Shown here: positions 25,090 to 34,410 of the stretch, one piece after another
Position numbering within the stretch: the first letter of the stretch is position 1
How the letters are laid out: each line of letters opens with the position of its first letter
DNA from: JAWMQL01 sp033283165
GTDB taxonomy: Bacteria > Pseudomonadota > Gammaproteobacteria > Pseudomonadales > Halieaceae
Direction of reading: 5' to 3'
Length of the DNA: 64,000 nucleotides
Assembly (NCBI GenBank): GCA_033283165.1
Contig: JAWMQL010000001.1
Location: 868,001 to 932,000, forward strand
Translations under genes and position numbers: made by a program
Notes under the pieces: generated by a model
Seen by the model: the letters and a program-made list of their open reading frames with translations, nothing else
Database searches by the model: none
What the model was told of the DNA's origin: nothing

Positions 25090-26583
25090 CTAGGGCTGTG
25101 ACTGACAGCCGATAACGCCTGCTGCTCCGTCGGCCATGGGCTGTGACGGCAGCGGTTCGCTCTTGGCTCTTGTAAAGAGGCAGGCGGCATCGTTCCCGTG
25201 AAGCGGCGGGCCCGCCATACCCGGTTGGTCGGTGTAGCCCCAGCTGTTGACCGACATCACCGGTCCTGTGCCCAGATCGTCTGTCTGGGATTGAGTCCAG
25301 GAGCCTCCTGAGGAGCCCCCGCTCAGGCCACAGTGCGGTAACCACCAGTCATTGTAGGCGCCCTCTGTCTCCAGGCCTTCTGCACAGTACATGAAGTTGG
25401 GGTCCTCGCTGTAGGAGTATCCCAGGGCATGGGTGGCAACAGCCAGGGTCGGCAAGCCCGCTGTCGCAATTTCGCTGTCCGATGGATCAAAGCTGATATC
25501 CATGGCAGAGGCCGCCATATCCAGGGCATCATTTGCACTGTTCAAGCCCGGAGTGTGCGCGTCGCTATCGGGCACCACGTAATAGGCGTAGTCATAAGGG
25601 ATATTGTTGGGGAATACCCCTGTAGTCCAGTTTACGTCCACCACTCCGAGAGCCGGTTCCCAGCACCCTATGGGGTCGTTGCTGCAGTTCAGGTCGGTCC
25701 CAGCGCCGTTGGTGTTGGCCTGGTCCGGGATAAACAGCACATTGCGGGCAAAAGCCTTGTTGGCGTCGTCGTAAACGCAATGGGCTGCAGTCAGGATGAC
25801 GCTGCGGCCATTGTCGCTGCCGTCATTTACCACGGTGCCCGAGCAGACATACCCGGACCAGCGACGCAGTCTGAAGTTATTGGGCATCTCGAAATAAATG
25901 CGACCGGCGGCTGTTTGGATCGTGCCGCCTTTGGTCCAGCGGGCGTTGGTGACCGTTCCTTCATCGGGGGTTGGGTCCGTAACTCCTGAGCCCCCGCCGT
26001 CGCTGACCATAAATGCATATGGGTCCGTTTGTGTCGTGTTGCCGCCCTTTGGCCCGTTGTCCTTCGCGACCACCCACCAGTTCCATGTCTGTCCTATGCC
26101 GCCGGTAAAGCTCAGAGTAACCGAGTAGCTGTCCCCACTGGCCGTGGCATTAAAACTCTGGGTGGTACCACTGGGTGTCTCGATCACAAAGCTGACTGAC
26201 TTTACACCCGTGTCATTGGTGCCGTTATCGGTGATCGATGCGGAAAAGGTCTGGGTGGTGCCGACTGTAGCACCGTCGGCGGGGCTCAGGTTGGTCACTG
26301 CCGGTGGATTGCTATCGTTGCCGGAGGGCTTGCCCCTGGCGGGCGCCAGTGCCGCCACCGTGTGGCCATGGGGAATCAATTGACCGCTTTTGCCGCGGAT
26401 ATAGGCCAGGCCACGGGAGTCGATTACGAAATCCCTGGGGATGGCGGCAGCGCGGCGTTCAGCGGTCCAGTAAGACGCGGCGTGCTCCGGTGGCTTTCCG
26501 CTACCCTGCGCGGCCACCACCCCGGATACGACCAGAAGAGCGAGGAGTGCGTAAGCGCCAGCTGAAACCGTCTTATTGTCCAT
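25090..26583 (-). CDS. Secreted trypsin-like (S1) serine protease with an Ig-like domain
   Basis: 497 aa from the ATG at 26583 (GGGTGG upstream). A signal peptide (about 1-27) ends near GVVAAQG. Residues of about 90-200 form an Ig-like or bacterial-adhesion-like segment (NPPAVTNLSPADGATVGTTQTF). The C-terminal chymotrypsin-fold domain has TAAHC (catalytic His), YDYAYYVV (probable Asp) and GLSGGSSGGSW (catalytic Ser). Several cysteines suggest disulfides, so it probably works outside the cytoplasm or is secreted. It converges on rarA (11-bp gap) and is divergent from galE. Substrate unknown. Confidence 0.85.
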   Translation of the reverse strand: MDNKTVSAGAYALLALLVVSGVVAAQGSGKPPEHAASYWTAERRAAAIPRDFVIDSRGLAYIRGKSGQLIPHGHTVAALAPARGKPSGNDSNPPAVTNLSPADGATVGTTQTFSASITDNGTNDTGVKSVSFVIETPSGTTQSFNATASGDSYSVTLSFTGGIGQTWNWWVVAKDNGPKGGNTTQTDPYAFMVSDGGGSGVTDPTPDEGTVTNARWTKGGTIQTAAGRIYFEMPNNFRLRRWSGYVCSGTVVNDGSDNGRSVILTAAHCVYDDANKAFARNVLFIPDQANTNGAGTDLNCSNDPIGCWEPALGVVDVNWTTGVFPNNIPYDYAYYVVPDSDAHTPGLNSANDALDMAASAMDISFDPSDSEIATAGLPTLAVATHALGYSYSEDPNFMYCAEGLETEGAYNDWWLPHCGLSGGSSGGSWTQSQTDDLGTGPVMSVNSWGYTDQPGMAGPPLHGNDAACLFTRAKSEPLPSQPMADGAAGVIGCQSQP

Positions 26584-26616
26584 AAAAACCACCCTTGGGC
26601 CCGTCGCTACTACATG

Positions 26617-26622
26617 ATTATA
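26617..26622 (-). promoter_or_regulatory. Candidate -10 of the secreted protease gene
   Basis: The complement reads TATAAT, a perfect -10 hexamer, 34 bp before the protease ATG in the 134-bp divergent gap with galE. The hexamer 17 bases further upstream (CAATGG) is a poor -35. A 6-bp inverted repeat AGTACC...GGTACT lies farther upstream near 26651-26680 and could be a regulator site. Confidence 0.4.
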
Positions 26623-26717
26623 GTGTAATCTGCCCCCTGCCATTGGACAGAAGTACCACTATGCCACACCATGTAGGTACTGACCTGCAAGCACTATCAC
26701 CAGTTATCTGAAGGAAA

Positions 26718-27737
26718 ATGACAACAGCGGCTACAATTCTGGTTACCGGCGCCGCCGGTTATATCGCGTCCCATGTCTGCCTGGAGTTACTGCAGGCGGG
26801 CTACAAGGTGGTCGCGCTGGACAACCTCAGCAATGCCAGCCGGGTTTCGCTGCAGCGGGTAGAGGAAATCAGCGGCCGGTCCCTGGATTTTGTCGAAGCG
26901 GATATTCTCGATCGTCATGCGCTGGTTAAGCTGTTCGGGCAATTCAGTCCTGACGCGGTTATGCATTTCGCCGGTCTCAAGGCAGTGGGTGAGAGTGTGC
27001 GGCAGCCCCTGCGCTACTACCGCAACAATGTCGGCGGCAGCCTGACCCTGTTCGAGGTGATGGCCGAGGCTGGTTGCCACCGGCTGGTATTCAGTTCCAG
27101 TGCCACGGTCTATGGCGATCCGGCCCGCAATCCCATCGACGAGACTTTCCCGCTGCGCGCCACCAACCCCTACGGTGAGACCAAGTTGCAGATCGAACGG
27201 ATTTTGCAGGACCTGCACAGCGCAAACCCGGACTGGCAGGTTTCAATCCTGCGCTATTTCAACCCGGTGGGCGCCCATGAGAGCGGCCGCATCGGTGAGG
27301 ACCCGGCCGATGTTCCCAACAACCTGATGCCGTACATCGCCCAGGTGGCCAGCGGCCGACGGCCCAGCCTGAGGGTATTCGGCGACGACTATCCCACCGT
27401 CGACGGGACTGGTGTGAGGGACTATATCCATGTGGTGGACCTGGCCCGGGGCCACCTCTGCGCGCTGGCGAAACTGGAACAGGACCCCGGCTGCCTCATC
27501 CATAACCTGGGAACCGGCCGTGGTTACTCGGTGCTTGAAATGGTCCGCGCCTTCGAGGCCGCCAGCGGGGTCGAGATTCCTTACGAGGTTCTGGGTCGGC
27601 GTGAGGGTGATATCGCCGAGTGTTATGCGGACCCGACGCTGGCCGAGCAGGATCTGGGCTGGAAAGCCGAAAAATCGCTCACAGAGATGTGTCGCGACGC
27701 CTGGAACTGGCAGAGCAACAATCCTGACGGTTACTGA
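26718..27737 (+). CDS. galE: UDP-glucose 4-epimerase
   Basis: 339-aa extended SDR that interconverts UDP-glucose and UDP-galactose. The NAD motif is GAAGYIASH, where the canonical form is GGAGYIGSH. SSSATVYG and Tyr152-Gly-Glu-Thr-Lys156 form the catalytic triad region, and YFNPVGAHESGRIGEDP is the sugar-binding block typical of GalE. ATG start with GAAGGAAA upstream. No other sugar-nucleotide genes are nearby, and it splits the rarA-crcB order together with the divergent protease. Confidence 0.93.
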   Translation: MTTAATILVTGAAGYIASHVCLELLQAGYKVVALDNLSNASRVSLQRVEEISGRSLDFVEADILDRHALVKLFGQFSPDAVMHFAGLKAVGESVRQPLRYYRNNVGGSLTLFEVMAEAGCHRLVFSSSATVYGDPARNPIDETFPLRATNPYGETKLQIERILQDLHSANPDWQVSILRYFNPVGAHESGRIGEDPADVPNNLMPYIAQVASGRRPSLRVFGDDYPTVDGTGVRDYIHVVDLARGHLCALAKLEQDPGCLIHNLGTGRGYSVLEMVRAFEAASGVEIPYEVLGRREGDIAECYADPTLAEQDLGWKAEKSLTEMCRDAWNWQSNNPDGY

Positions 27738-27788
27738 GCGCACCGGCCGCGTTCACAGCCGCGATCAAACCCGCTACACTCGATCGCC

Positions 27789-28166
27789 ATGAAATACCTG
27801 TTTTTTATCGCCCTGGGCGGCGCGGGCGGCGCCGTCAGCCGCTACCTGCTGGCCAACTGGGCCCACAGCCTGTGGGAGGGACACCTGCCGGTCGGCACCC
27901 TGCTGGTCAACCTGTTGGGCAGTTTTGCCATGGGCATCATCTACGTCCTGCTGGTGGAAAAACAGTTGATCCACCCGGACTGGCGCGGTGTGCTGATGGT
28001 CGGCTTCCTGGGCGCCTTCACCACCTTTTCCACCTTCTCGCTGGAAGCGATTATCCTGATCGAGGCGGGTGACCTGGCCCATGCCACGGCCTACGCGGTG
28101 GGGAGTGCCCTGTTCTGTATCCTGGCCGCCGGCGGGGCCATTCACCTGACCCGGGTCCTGATCTGA
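27789..28166 (+). CDS. crcB: Fluoride efflux channel CrcB/FluC
   Basis: 125-aa four-helix membrane protein that exports fluoride as a dual-topology dimer. Family signatures are GGAGGAVSRYLL at the N-terminus, VNLLGSFAMGI, and GFLGAFTTFSTFSLE with the polar Phe/Thr track. The preceding 51 bp show no fluoride riboswitch. In related genomes it sits between rarA and serS; here both sides carry inserted genes. Confidence 0.94.
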   Translation: MKYLFFIALGGAGGAVSRYLLANWAHSLWEGHLPVGTLLVNLLGSFAMGIIYVLLVEKQLIHPDWRGVLMVGFLGAFTTFSTFSLEAIILIEAGDLAHATAYAVGSALFCILAAGGAIHLTRVLI

Positions 28167-28244
28167 ACGCATTTGTGGCGGCCTCCGGGCATTGTGCTTT
28201 AGTGAATGAGCGGCCGCAGCCAACGGAGTTTACCGGGAGGGAAT

Positions 28245-29402
28245 ATGGCAAAGGTTAGAATGGGCATGGTCGGCGGCGGCGAGGGCGCGTTTATCGGCCA
28301 GGTGCACCGGATGGCGGCCAACATCGACGGTGAGATAGAACTGGTCTGCGGCGCTTTCAGCAGTGACCCCGAGCGTGCCCGCCGCTCCGGCGAGACCCTG
28401 CACCTGCCTTCCGAGCGGGTTTACATGGACTTCCGGCAGATGATGAAAGCCGAGGCCGCGCTGCCTGAAAACGAACGTATGCAATTCGTGGCCATTGTGA
28501 CCCCCAATCACCTTCATTACCCCGCGGCAGCGGCGGCTCTGCAAGCCGGGTTCCACGTGATGTCAGACAAGCCGGCCACGCTCAACCTGTCGGAGGCGTT
28601 ATTGCTGCGGGACCTGGTCCGGGAGACGGGACTGCTGTACGGCCTGACGCATACCTATACCGGTTACCCGATGGTCAAGGAGGCCAGAACGCGGATCGCC
28701 GCCGGCGACCTCGGGAACATCCGCAAGATACTGGTGGAATACCCCCAGGGCTGGCTGGCAGACCGGCAGGAAGACGGAGACAACAAACAGGCCGCCTGGC
28801 GACTCGACCCGGCGAAGGCCGGCGTCAGTAGTTGCATGGGGGACATCGGTGTTCACGCCGCCAACCTCGCCGAGTACGTAACCGGCCTCAAGATCAGCGA
28901 GCTCTGCGCCGACCTGACTGCCTTCGTGGCAGGCCGGAAACTCGATGACGACGGCTCCATCCTGTTGCGCTTTGGCAACGGCGCGCGGGGCGTCCTCACC
29001 GCCAGCCAGGTCTGCGTGGGCGAGGAGAACGCCCTGTCGATCCGTGTCTATGGCGAAAAGGGCGGCCTGCAGTGGTCCCAGCAGGAGCCCAATACCCTGT
29101 GGTTGAAATGGCGTGATCGCCCCACAGAAATGTTGCGCACCGGATACGACTACCTGGGTTCGCTGGCAGGAGCGAATACCCGGACCCCGAGTGGCCACCC
29201 CGAGGGCTACCTGGAAGCCTTCGGCAATCTTTACATGGCCTTCGCCGGCCAGGTTCGCGCCCGGCAGTCCGGCCGGCCAGCCGATGAGCGGTCCGCCGAC
29301 CTGCCCGGCATCGATGAGGCGGTCCGCGGTATGGCTTTTATCGAGCTGGCTGTGGCAGCCAGCGCGAGTGATGTCAAATGGCACACTTTTCCCCACTATT
29401 GA
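28245..29402 (+). CDS. Gfo/Idh/MocA family NAD(P)-dependent oxidoreductase
   Basis: 385 aa from the ATG at 28245, which has GGGAGGG just upstream. The N-terminal Rossmann fold starts MAKVRMGMVGGGEGAFIGQVH; the DKPATLNLSEA block holds the Lys of the family's EKP motif (here DKP). CMGDIGVHAANLAEYVTG is the usual GDxxxH substrate-site block. Members oxidise sugars, inositols or glycoside-derived ketosugars. The next gene is a sugar isomerase-like TIM barrel 22 bp downstream, a frequent pairing in carbohydrate catabolism. The exact substrate is unknown. Confidence 0.88.
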   Translation: MAKVRMGMVGGGEGAFIGQVHRMAANIDGEIELVCGAFSSDPERARRSGETLHLPSERVYMDFRQMMKAEAALPENERMQFVAIVTPNHLHYPAAAAALQAGFHVMSDKPATLNLSEALLLRDLVRETGLLYGLTHTYTGYPMVKEARTRIAAGDLGNIRKILVEYPQGWLADRQEDGDNKQAAWRLDPAKAGVSSCMGDIGVHAANLAEYVTGLKISELCADLTAFVAGRKLDDDGSILLRFGNGARGVLTASQVCVGEENALSIRVYGEKGGLQWSQQEPNTLWLKWRDRPTEMLRTGYDYLGSLAGANTRTPSGHPEGYLEAFGNLYMAFAGQVRARQSGRPADERSADLPGIDEAVRGMAFIELAVAASASDVKWHTFPHY

Positions 29403-29424
29403 CCTCTAAGCGGAGTGACGACTC

Positions 29425-30486
29425 ATGTCCAAGATGAAAGGTCCGGCCATCTTCCTGGCCCAGTTCGCGGGTGCAGAGAAGCCCTTTGACACGCTCGCCG
29501 GTATCACCCGGTGGGCCGGCGACCTCGGTTACACGGGTGTGCAGGTGCCCACCTGGGAAGCGGGACTGATCGATCTGGCAAAGGCTGCTGAGAGCAAGGA
29601 TTACTGCGATGAGCTGCGGGGTACGTGCGCAGAAAATGGGGTGGAGATTACCGAACTGTCCACCCACCTGCAGGGACAGTTGGTGGCGGTGCACCCCGCC
29701 TATGACGAATTATTCGACGGTTTCGCCCCGGAAGCAGTTCGCGGCAAGCCAGGAGATCGACAGGCATGGGCCGTGGACCAGCTGCTGCTTGCGGCCCGGG
29801 CCAGCCAGAATCTCGGGCTCAGCGCCCATGCCACATTTTCCGGCGCCCTGCTGTGGCACACGGCGTACCCATGGCCCCAGCGCCCGGAAGGCCTGGTGGA
29901 GACCGGGTTCAGGGAGCTGGCAGACCGCTGGCTTCCCATTCTCAATGCTTTCGACGATGCCGGCGTCAACCTCTGCTACGAAATCCATCCCGGCGAGGAT
30001 CTGCACGACGGCGTCACCTTCGAACGCTTCCTGGAAGCCACCGGCAACCACGGCCGCTGTCATATTCTTTACGACCCCAGCCACTTTGTCCTGCAACAGC
30101 TGGATTATGTGCAGTTCATCGATTTCTACCACGAACGGATAAGGATGTTTCACGTGAAGGACGCGGAATTCAATCCCGACGGCCGCAGCGGGGTATATGG
30201 CGGCTACCAGAACTGGAAGGATCGGGCGGGACGGTTCCGCTCACCGGGAGACGGGCAGGTGGATTTCAGCGCCATCTTCAGCCAGTTTGCCAAATACGGC
30301 TATGACGGTTGGGCCGTGCTCGAGTGGGAGTGCTGTCTGAAACATCCCGAGGACGGTGCCCGCGAGGGGGTTGAATTCATAAACCGGCATATCATCCGCA
30401 CCACCGACAAGGCCTTCGACGATTTCGCCGGCAGCGGGGCAGACGAGGCCAGCAACCGGCGCATTCTGGGTATTGACCGCTGCTAG
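29425..30486 (+). CDS. Sugar phosphate isomerase/epimerase-like TIM barrel protein
   Basis: 353-aa AP-endonuclease-2/xylose-isomerase superfamily protein. Likely divalent-metal ligands are the Glu in CYEIHPGED, Asp in YDPSHF, His in FHVKDAEF and Glu in AVLEWE, matching the fold's four-ligand site. ATG start with CGGAG upstream. It follows the Gfo/Idh/MocA gene closely, so the two probably act in sequence on one carbohydrate or cyclitol. The C-terminal extension (FAGSGADEASNRRIL) is typical of the subgroup linked to such oxidoreductases. Confidence 0.87.
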   Translation: MSKMKGPAIFLAQFAGAEKPFDTLAGITRWAGDLGYTGVQVPTWEAGLIDLAKAAESKDYCDELRGTCAENGVEITELSTHLQGQLVAVHPAYDELFDGFAPEAVRGKPGDRQAWAVDQLLLAARASQNLGLSAHATFSGALLWHTAYPWPQRPEGLVETGFRELADRWLPILNAFDDAGVNLCYEIHPGEDLHDGVTFERFLEATGNHGRCHILYDPSHFVLQQLDYVQFIDFYHERIRMFHVKDAEFNPDGRSGVYGGYQNWKDRAGRFRSPGDGQVDFSAIFSQFAKYGYDGWAVLEWECCLKHPEDGAREGVEFINRHIIRTTDKAFDDFAGSGADEASNRRILGIDRC

Positions 30487-30549
30487 GCCCGGCGCTGTCG
30501 CCCTGTGGTGCAAGCAGACCCAGATCACACCGGGCCAGGAGGAAACGGG

Positions 30550-31542
30550 ATGCACGCAATGATCATCCGGAAAACCGGTGGCCCCGAGGTGTTCGAGTAC
30601 GCGGAAATAGAGACACCTGAAGCCGGTCCCGGCGAGGTGCTGGTCCGGGTGGCCTGTGCCGGCGTCAACCCGGCTGACTGGAAAAACCGGCAGGGCTTAC
30701 TGGAACAGTACCGTCCCTACCAGTTTCCCTACATTATCGGCTTCGACGCCGCGGGCATCGTAGCCGCAGTGGGGGAGGGTGTCGACGCGTTCGAGACAGG
30801 CGAACGCGTCTTTACGCCCACCAATCATGGCCAGGGCGGGCAGGGCAGCTACGCCGAATATACCGTTGCGAATGCCGACCGGGTAGCCCGCATCCCGGAC
30901 ACCCTCAGCTTTGCCGGGGCCGCCGCACTGCCCGTGGCGGCGCTGACCGCCTGGCAGGGGCTGTTTGATCGCGGTGGTTTGCAGCCCGATCAGATGGCCC
31001 TGATACACGGAGGCTCCGGCGGCCTCGGCAGTTTCGCCGTACAGTTCGCGCGCTGGGCCGGGGCACGCGTTGCCGCCACGTGCTCTACACCCAATGTGAA
31101 CTACCTCAAGTCGCTGGGAGTCGAGCGGGTGATCGACTATGCCGAGGAGGATATCGCCCGGGCCGTCACCGGCTGGGCGCCGCAGGGGCTCGACTACCTG
31201 ATGGATGCGGTGGGCGTGAGCACCCTGCCAGATGCACTCGAACTGGTGCGCGGCGGGGGCACCTTCGTCAGCATTCCTACCCTGGTGGATGACGGCGACA
31301 TCAGCGCGGCGGCGACTGCAGCGGCGGAGAAAGGCGTGCAGCGAGTTTTCTCGACCATGGATGACGCGGGCTGCGCTCCAACCCTGGAGAAAATTGCCGG
31401 CCTGCTTGCAAGCGGCGATATCAAGCTACCGCCACTGCAGGAATTCCCCCTGCGCGATGTCGCCCGTGTTCACCGCATTCTCCAGGAGGGACACAACCGC
31501 GGCAAAATGGTACTGCGGGTAGCAGGTCTCGACGGTGTCTAG
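30550..31542 (+). CDS. Zinc-independent quinone oxidoreductase (MDR family)
   Basis: 330-aa NADPH:quinone oxidoreductase/enoyl-reductase-like protein. The ATG at 30550 follows AGGAGGAAA. GVNPADWKNRQG, FDAAGIVAAVGEGV and HGGSGGLGSFAVQFA (the nucleotide loop) are QOR family blocks. There are no zinc-binding cysteines, so it is not a classical alcohol dehydrogenase. It could reduce quinones or alpha,beta-unsaturated carbonyls. It ends 11 bp before the SDR at 31554, so they are likely cotranscribed. Confidence 0.85.
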   Translation: MHAMIIRKTGGPEVFEYAEIETPEAGPGEVLVRVACAGVNPADWKNRQGLLEQYRPYQFPYIIGFDAAGIVAAVGEGVDAFETGERVFTPTNHGQGGQGSYAEYTVANADRVARIPDTLSFAGAAALPVAALTAWQGLFDRGGLQPDQMALIHGGSGGLGSFAVQFARWAGARVAATCSTPNVNYLKSLGVERVIDYAEEDIARAVTGWAPQGLDYLMDAVGVSTLPDALELVRGGGTFVSIPTLVDDGDISAAATAAAEKGVQRVFSTMDDAGCAPTLEKIAGLLASGDIKLPPLQEFPLRDVARVHRILQEGHNRGKMVLRVAGLDGV

Positions 31543-31553
31543 GGAGACAGGGC

Positions 31554-32417
31554 ATGTCTGATGCATTACAGGTTTTTCAAGGTGGCGTGGCAGTCATCAC
31601 GGGCGCGGGCTCCGGTATTGGCGAAGGCCTGGCCAGGGTAGCCGCTGAAAATGGCATGCGGGTGGTGGTAGCCGACGTCGCAATAGACAGGGCGCAAGCT
31701 GTGGCGGCCAGCATCGTGAAAGGCGGCGGGGAAGCGACGGCGGTTTTCGTCGACGTCTCGGTCCCGGCGTCGATAGACCAACTGGCGGAAATCAGTCATG
31801 AGACCTACGGAGACGTGACATTGCTGGTAAACAATGCCGGCATCGAAACGCTGGGCTTCAGTTGGGAGCTCAGCGCCGAACTCTGGGAAAAAACACTGAA
31901 CATCAATATTCACGGCGCCATTCACGGTGTGCGCGCCTTTGCGCCACGCATGCTGGCCAGCGACAAACCGGCCTGGATAGCCAATACCTCCTCCATTGGA
32001 GGGCTCGGCATGATGCCGATCCAGACGTCATATATCCTCAGCAAACACGCGGTACTTTCCTTCAGCGAGTGCCTGTTCCTTGAAATGCAATTGAAAAAAG
32101 CGCCGATCAAGGTATCGGCAATCCTGCCCGGGCCCGTCGCCACGAAAATATTCGAGGACAGCGGGACAGGACCCGACGACAGCAGTCGGAAACACCGGGA
32201 AATGATGGCCCGGATGCTGGTAGCGGAGGGCATTACCGGTTACGAGGCCGCCCGGCGAATTCTGCCACAAATCGCTGCGGGAAATTTCTGGGTATCCACA
32301 CACCCTGAAACTACCCGCGAATTTGCCGCCAACCGGGCCGGGTATCTCGGAGCGCTCGCGACGCCGGCCCTGCCGCTCGAGGTGCTGGCGGGCTTGGGGC
32401 TGGGGGACTCTATTTGA
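31554..32417 (+). CDS. Short-chain dehydrogenase/reductase
   Basis: 287-aa classical SDR with TGAGSGIG cofactor motif, NNAG, catalytic Ser in NTSSIGG and Tyr-Ile-Leu-Ser-Lys (YxxxK). The extended C-terminus after GPVATKIFEDSG is characteristic of SDRs found in steroid or alicyclic alcohol clusters. ATG start with AGGGAGACAGGGC upstream. Acidic Asp after the second strand (VVADVA) suggests NAD rather than NADP. The substrate is probably a secondary alcohol; not defined by sequence. Confidence 0.86.
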   Translation: MSDALQVFQGGVAVITGAGSGIGEGLARVAAENGMRVVVADVAIDRAQAVAASIVKGGGEATAVFVDVSVPASIDQLAEISHETYGDVTLLVNNAGIETLGFSWELSAELWEKTLNINIHGAIHGVRAFAPRMLASDKPAWIANTSSIGGLGMMPIQTSYILSKHAVLSFSECLFLEMQLKKAPIKVSAILPGPVATKIFEDSGTGPDDSSRKHREMMARMLVAEGITGYEAARRILPQIAAGNFWVSTHPETTREFAANRAGYLGALATPALPLEVLAGLGLGDSI

Positions 32418-32469
32418 CAAATCACGCTGGGAATATAACCGCCAACGTCGAAGGGGCAGGGCGTAAACG

Positions 32470-33510
32470 ATGATAATCGTACAGGACAGGATCGTGGTCG
32501 CCGCCGCGGAAGTCGACCGGGTGCGCGAACTGTTCGCCGGTAATTACCAGGTCGAGGCTGAAGCGCGTGGCCTGATATTCATCGAGTCAATGGTTTCCCC
32601 GCCACTGAAAACATTCGCCGCCCCGGTGACCCTGTGGCAGCGCTGGCAGGTGGCTGACACGGCAACCTGGTGGGCTATGCGTGCCCGGTCGGCCACGCCC
32701 ACCGTCGCCGCCTTCTGGCGACAGATAGACTCCCTGTGCGAGAGCCGCGAGCGCAGCTACATGATTGCCGGGGAGAACATCGATCTGCCTGTCGGAGAAG
32801 ATCTGATGCCCTTTGAAGTCTCTGTAAGGGGATACCGGGAAACAGCACAGCTGGCGCTGAAAGAAAATCTTCCCGTCGAGTTGCGTATCGAACTGGAGCA
32901 AGCCCTGCAAAAAGCGGGCGAATTGCCGGGTATCGAGCTGGCTCAGCTGTCGGCCAATATGGCGCCGGAGTACGCCGCGGGCGACTATACCTGGGACCTG
33001 CTTTATCCCGACCGTGCCACCGCGAGGGCCGCTCGCGCTTCTGCTCTCTGGCAACAGACACTCGTTCCGGTGCTGGCAGGGGCCTGCGATCGCTGGCACG
33101 CGCTGGCCATGGAACCCATCGGCGCGGGTTTGCGCCGTCGTGAAATGACCGACGGTGTCAAGCGCACGGCCTATTTCCGCATGCTACCTGAACAGGCTGA
33201 CAAGCAGGACCGCTTCGAACGGGATCTGCTTGAAATGCCCACGCAGATTTCACAGATATTGAACTGGCGTCTCAGCAGGGCGCACACCCTGGACTGGGAT
33301 AACTCGGGTTGCCCGCCCTGGAGCCACGTCTGGGAACAGGAGTTCGAGTCTGTCGACGGCTTGCTTGGACCCTATATGATGCACCCACATCACTGGGCGC
33401 ATATCGACCGCTGGTTCGACCCGGAGTCGGGCGTTCAGGCGCTGGATGTGAATCTCTCCCACGCCTACAGTACCGTAACGACTAGCGTGCTTGGACTGGA
33501 GTCCGGTTAA
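32470..33510 (+). CDS. Multi-module Dabb/ABM-like alpha+beta barrel protein
   Basis: 346 aa, cytoplasmic, ATG start. The C-terminal module (about 225-346) resembles a Dabb (stress-responsive A/B barrel) domain, with WEQEFESVDGLLGPYMMHPHHWAHIDRWF near the expected strand-helix end. The first 100 residues look like an antibiotic-biosynthesis monooxygenase-type ferredoxin barrel (FIESMVSPPL...TLWQRW), and the middle (110-215) may be a third similar module. Such domains occur in catabolic operons as cyclases, decarboxylases or unassigned helpers. It lies between two SDRs. No catalytic residue can be assigned. Confidence 0.6.
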   Translation: MIIVQDRIVVAAAEVDRVRELFAGNYQVEAEARGLIFIESMVSPPLKTFAAPVTLWQRWQVADTATWWAMRARSATPTVAAFWRQIDSLCESRERSYMIAGENIDLPVGEDLMPFEVSVRGYRETAQLALKENLPVELRIELEQALQKAGELPGIELAQLSANMAPEYAAGDYTWDLLYPDRATARAARASALWQQTLVPVLAGACDRWHALAMEPIGAGLRRREMTDGVKRTAYFRMLPEQADKQDRFERDLLEMPTQISQILNWRLSRAHTLDWDNSGCPPWSHVWEQEFESVDGLLGPYMMHPHHWAHIDRWFDPESGVQALDVNLSHAYSTVTTSVLGLESG

Positions 33511-33540
33511 AAGCACCCACCTGGGGGAGTCGACAACATT

Positions 33541-34410
33541 ATGGGCAAGCAACTGGATGGGAAAGTAGCCCTGATCACTGGCGCGAGCCGGGGCATAGGC
33601 CGCGCCCTGGCGCAAAGGCTGGCGTCCGAGGGCGCTACTGTCGTGGTCAGCGCCCGTTCCCTGCAAGCCAGCGGCCAGTTTGCGGGCACGCTGGCGGAAA
33701 CCGTCGCGCTGATAGAGGCCAACGGTGGCGCCGCCCACCCTTTGGTAGCTGACCTGGAAAAAGACCAGGACCTCGATACCCTGGTCCAAGGCGCCGTGGA
33801 ACGCGCGGGTGGTCTGGATATTCTCATTCACAGTGGTGGCCAGGCGGCTTACGCGCCAACCACAGAAATGCCACTACGAATGTTCGACAACACCATCGGG
33901 CACTACCTGCGTGCGCCATTCAGGCTGGTTCAGAACGCGGTACCGGAGATGAAGAAGCGGGGTGCGGGCTGGATAGTCATCCTGGGCTCGGTAACGGCGC
34001 TGCCACCCGGCCGACCGTACGACGAGTGGGCAACCTTCGGCGGCAACTCGATATATTCTGCCACCAAGGCCGCTGTGCACCGGTTTGCCCAGGGGCTGGC
34101 TGCAGAACTGCTGCCCCACAATATCGCAGTCAATACCCTCGCACCCAGTACCGCCATCCGCACGCCGGGGGCGGCCGAGCACATTCCGGAAGACTATCCC
34201 TCGGAACGCATTGAATACATAGCCGAAACCGCTCTGAGCCTGTGCCTGCTTCCCGCCGCGGAGCGTACCGGACTGACCGCGTACAGCTTACATTTTCCGC
34301 TCTACCACAATATTCCAGTGCACACGCTGGACGGTAAAGAGCGCATCGAGGACCCGGTTATTCCGCCCTATGCGCATCCGGGTATCGTGGCGTCGGGGGA
34401 GGGTAGCTGA
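33541..34410 (+). CDS. Short-chain dehydrogenase/reductase
   Basis: 289-aa SDR with TGASRGIG, catalytic Ser in ILGSVTA and YSATK. The segment SARSLQ after strand 2 suggests NADP preference. HSGGQAAYAP replaces the usual NNAG, and an extra loop GRPYDEWATFGGN lies before the catalytic Tyr. Its last 53 bp overlap the 3' end of the convergent AraC-type regulator. It ends the rightward series that starts at 28245, so it is probably part of the same catabolic unit. Confidence 0.86.
   Translation: MGKQLDGKVALITGASRGIGRALAQRLASEGATVVVSARSLQASGQFAGTLAETVALIEANGGAAHPLVADLEKDQDLDTLVQGAVERAGGLDILIHSGGQAAYAPTTEMPLRMFDNTIGHYLRAPFRLVQNAVPEMKKRGAGWIVILGSVTALPPGRPYDEWATFGGNSIYSATKAAVHRFAQGLAAELLPHNIAVNTLAPSTAIRTPGAAEHIPEDYPSERIEYIAETALSLCLLPAAERTGLTAYSLHFPLYHNIPVHTLDGKERIEDPVIPPYAHPGIVASGEGS

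Noticed and set aside
27738..27788. Possible fluoride riboswitch before crcB
   Set aside because: The gap is only 51 bp and shows no pseudoknot-like pairing or fluoride-riboswitch consensus.
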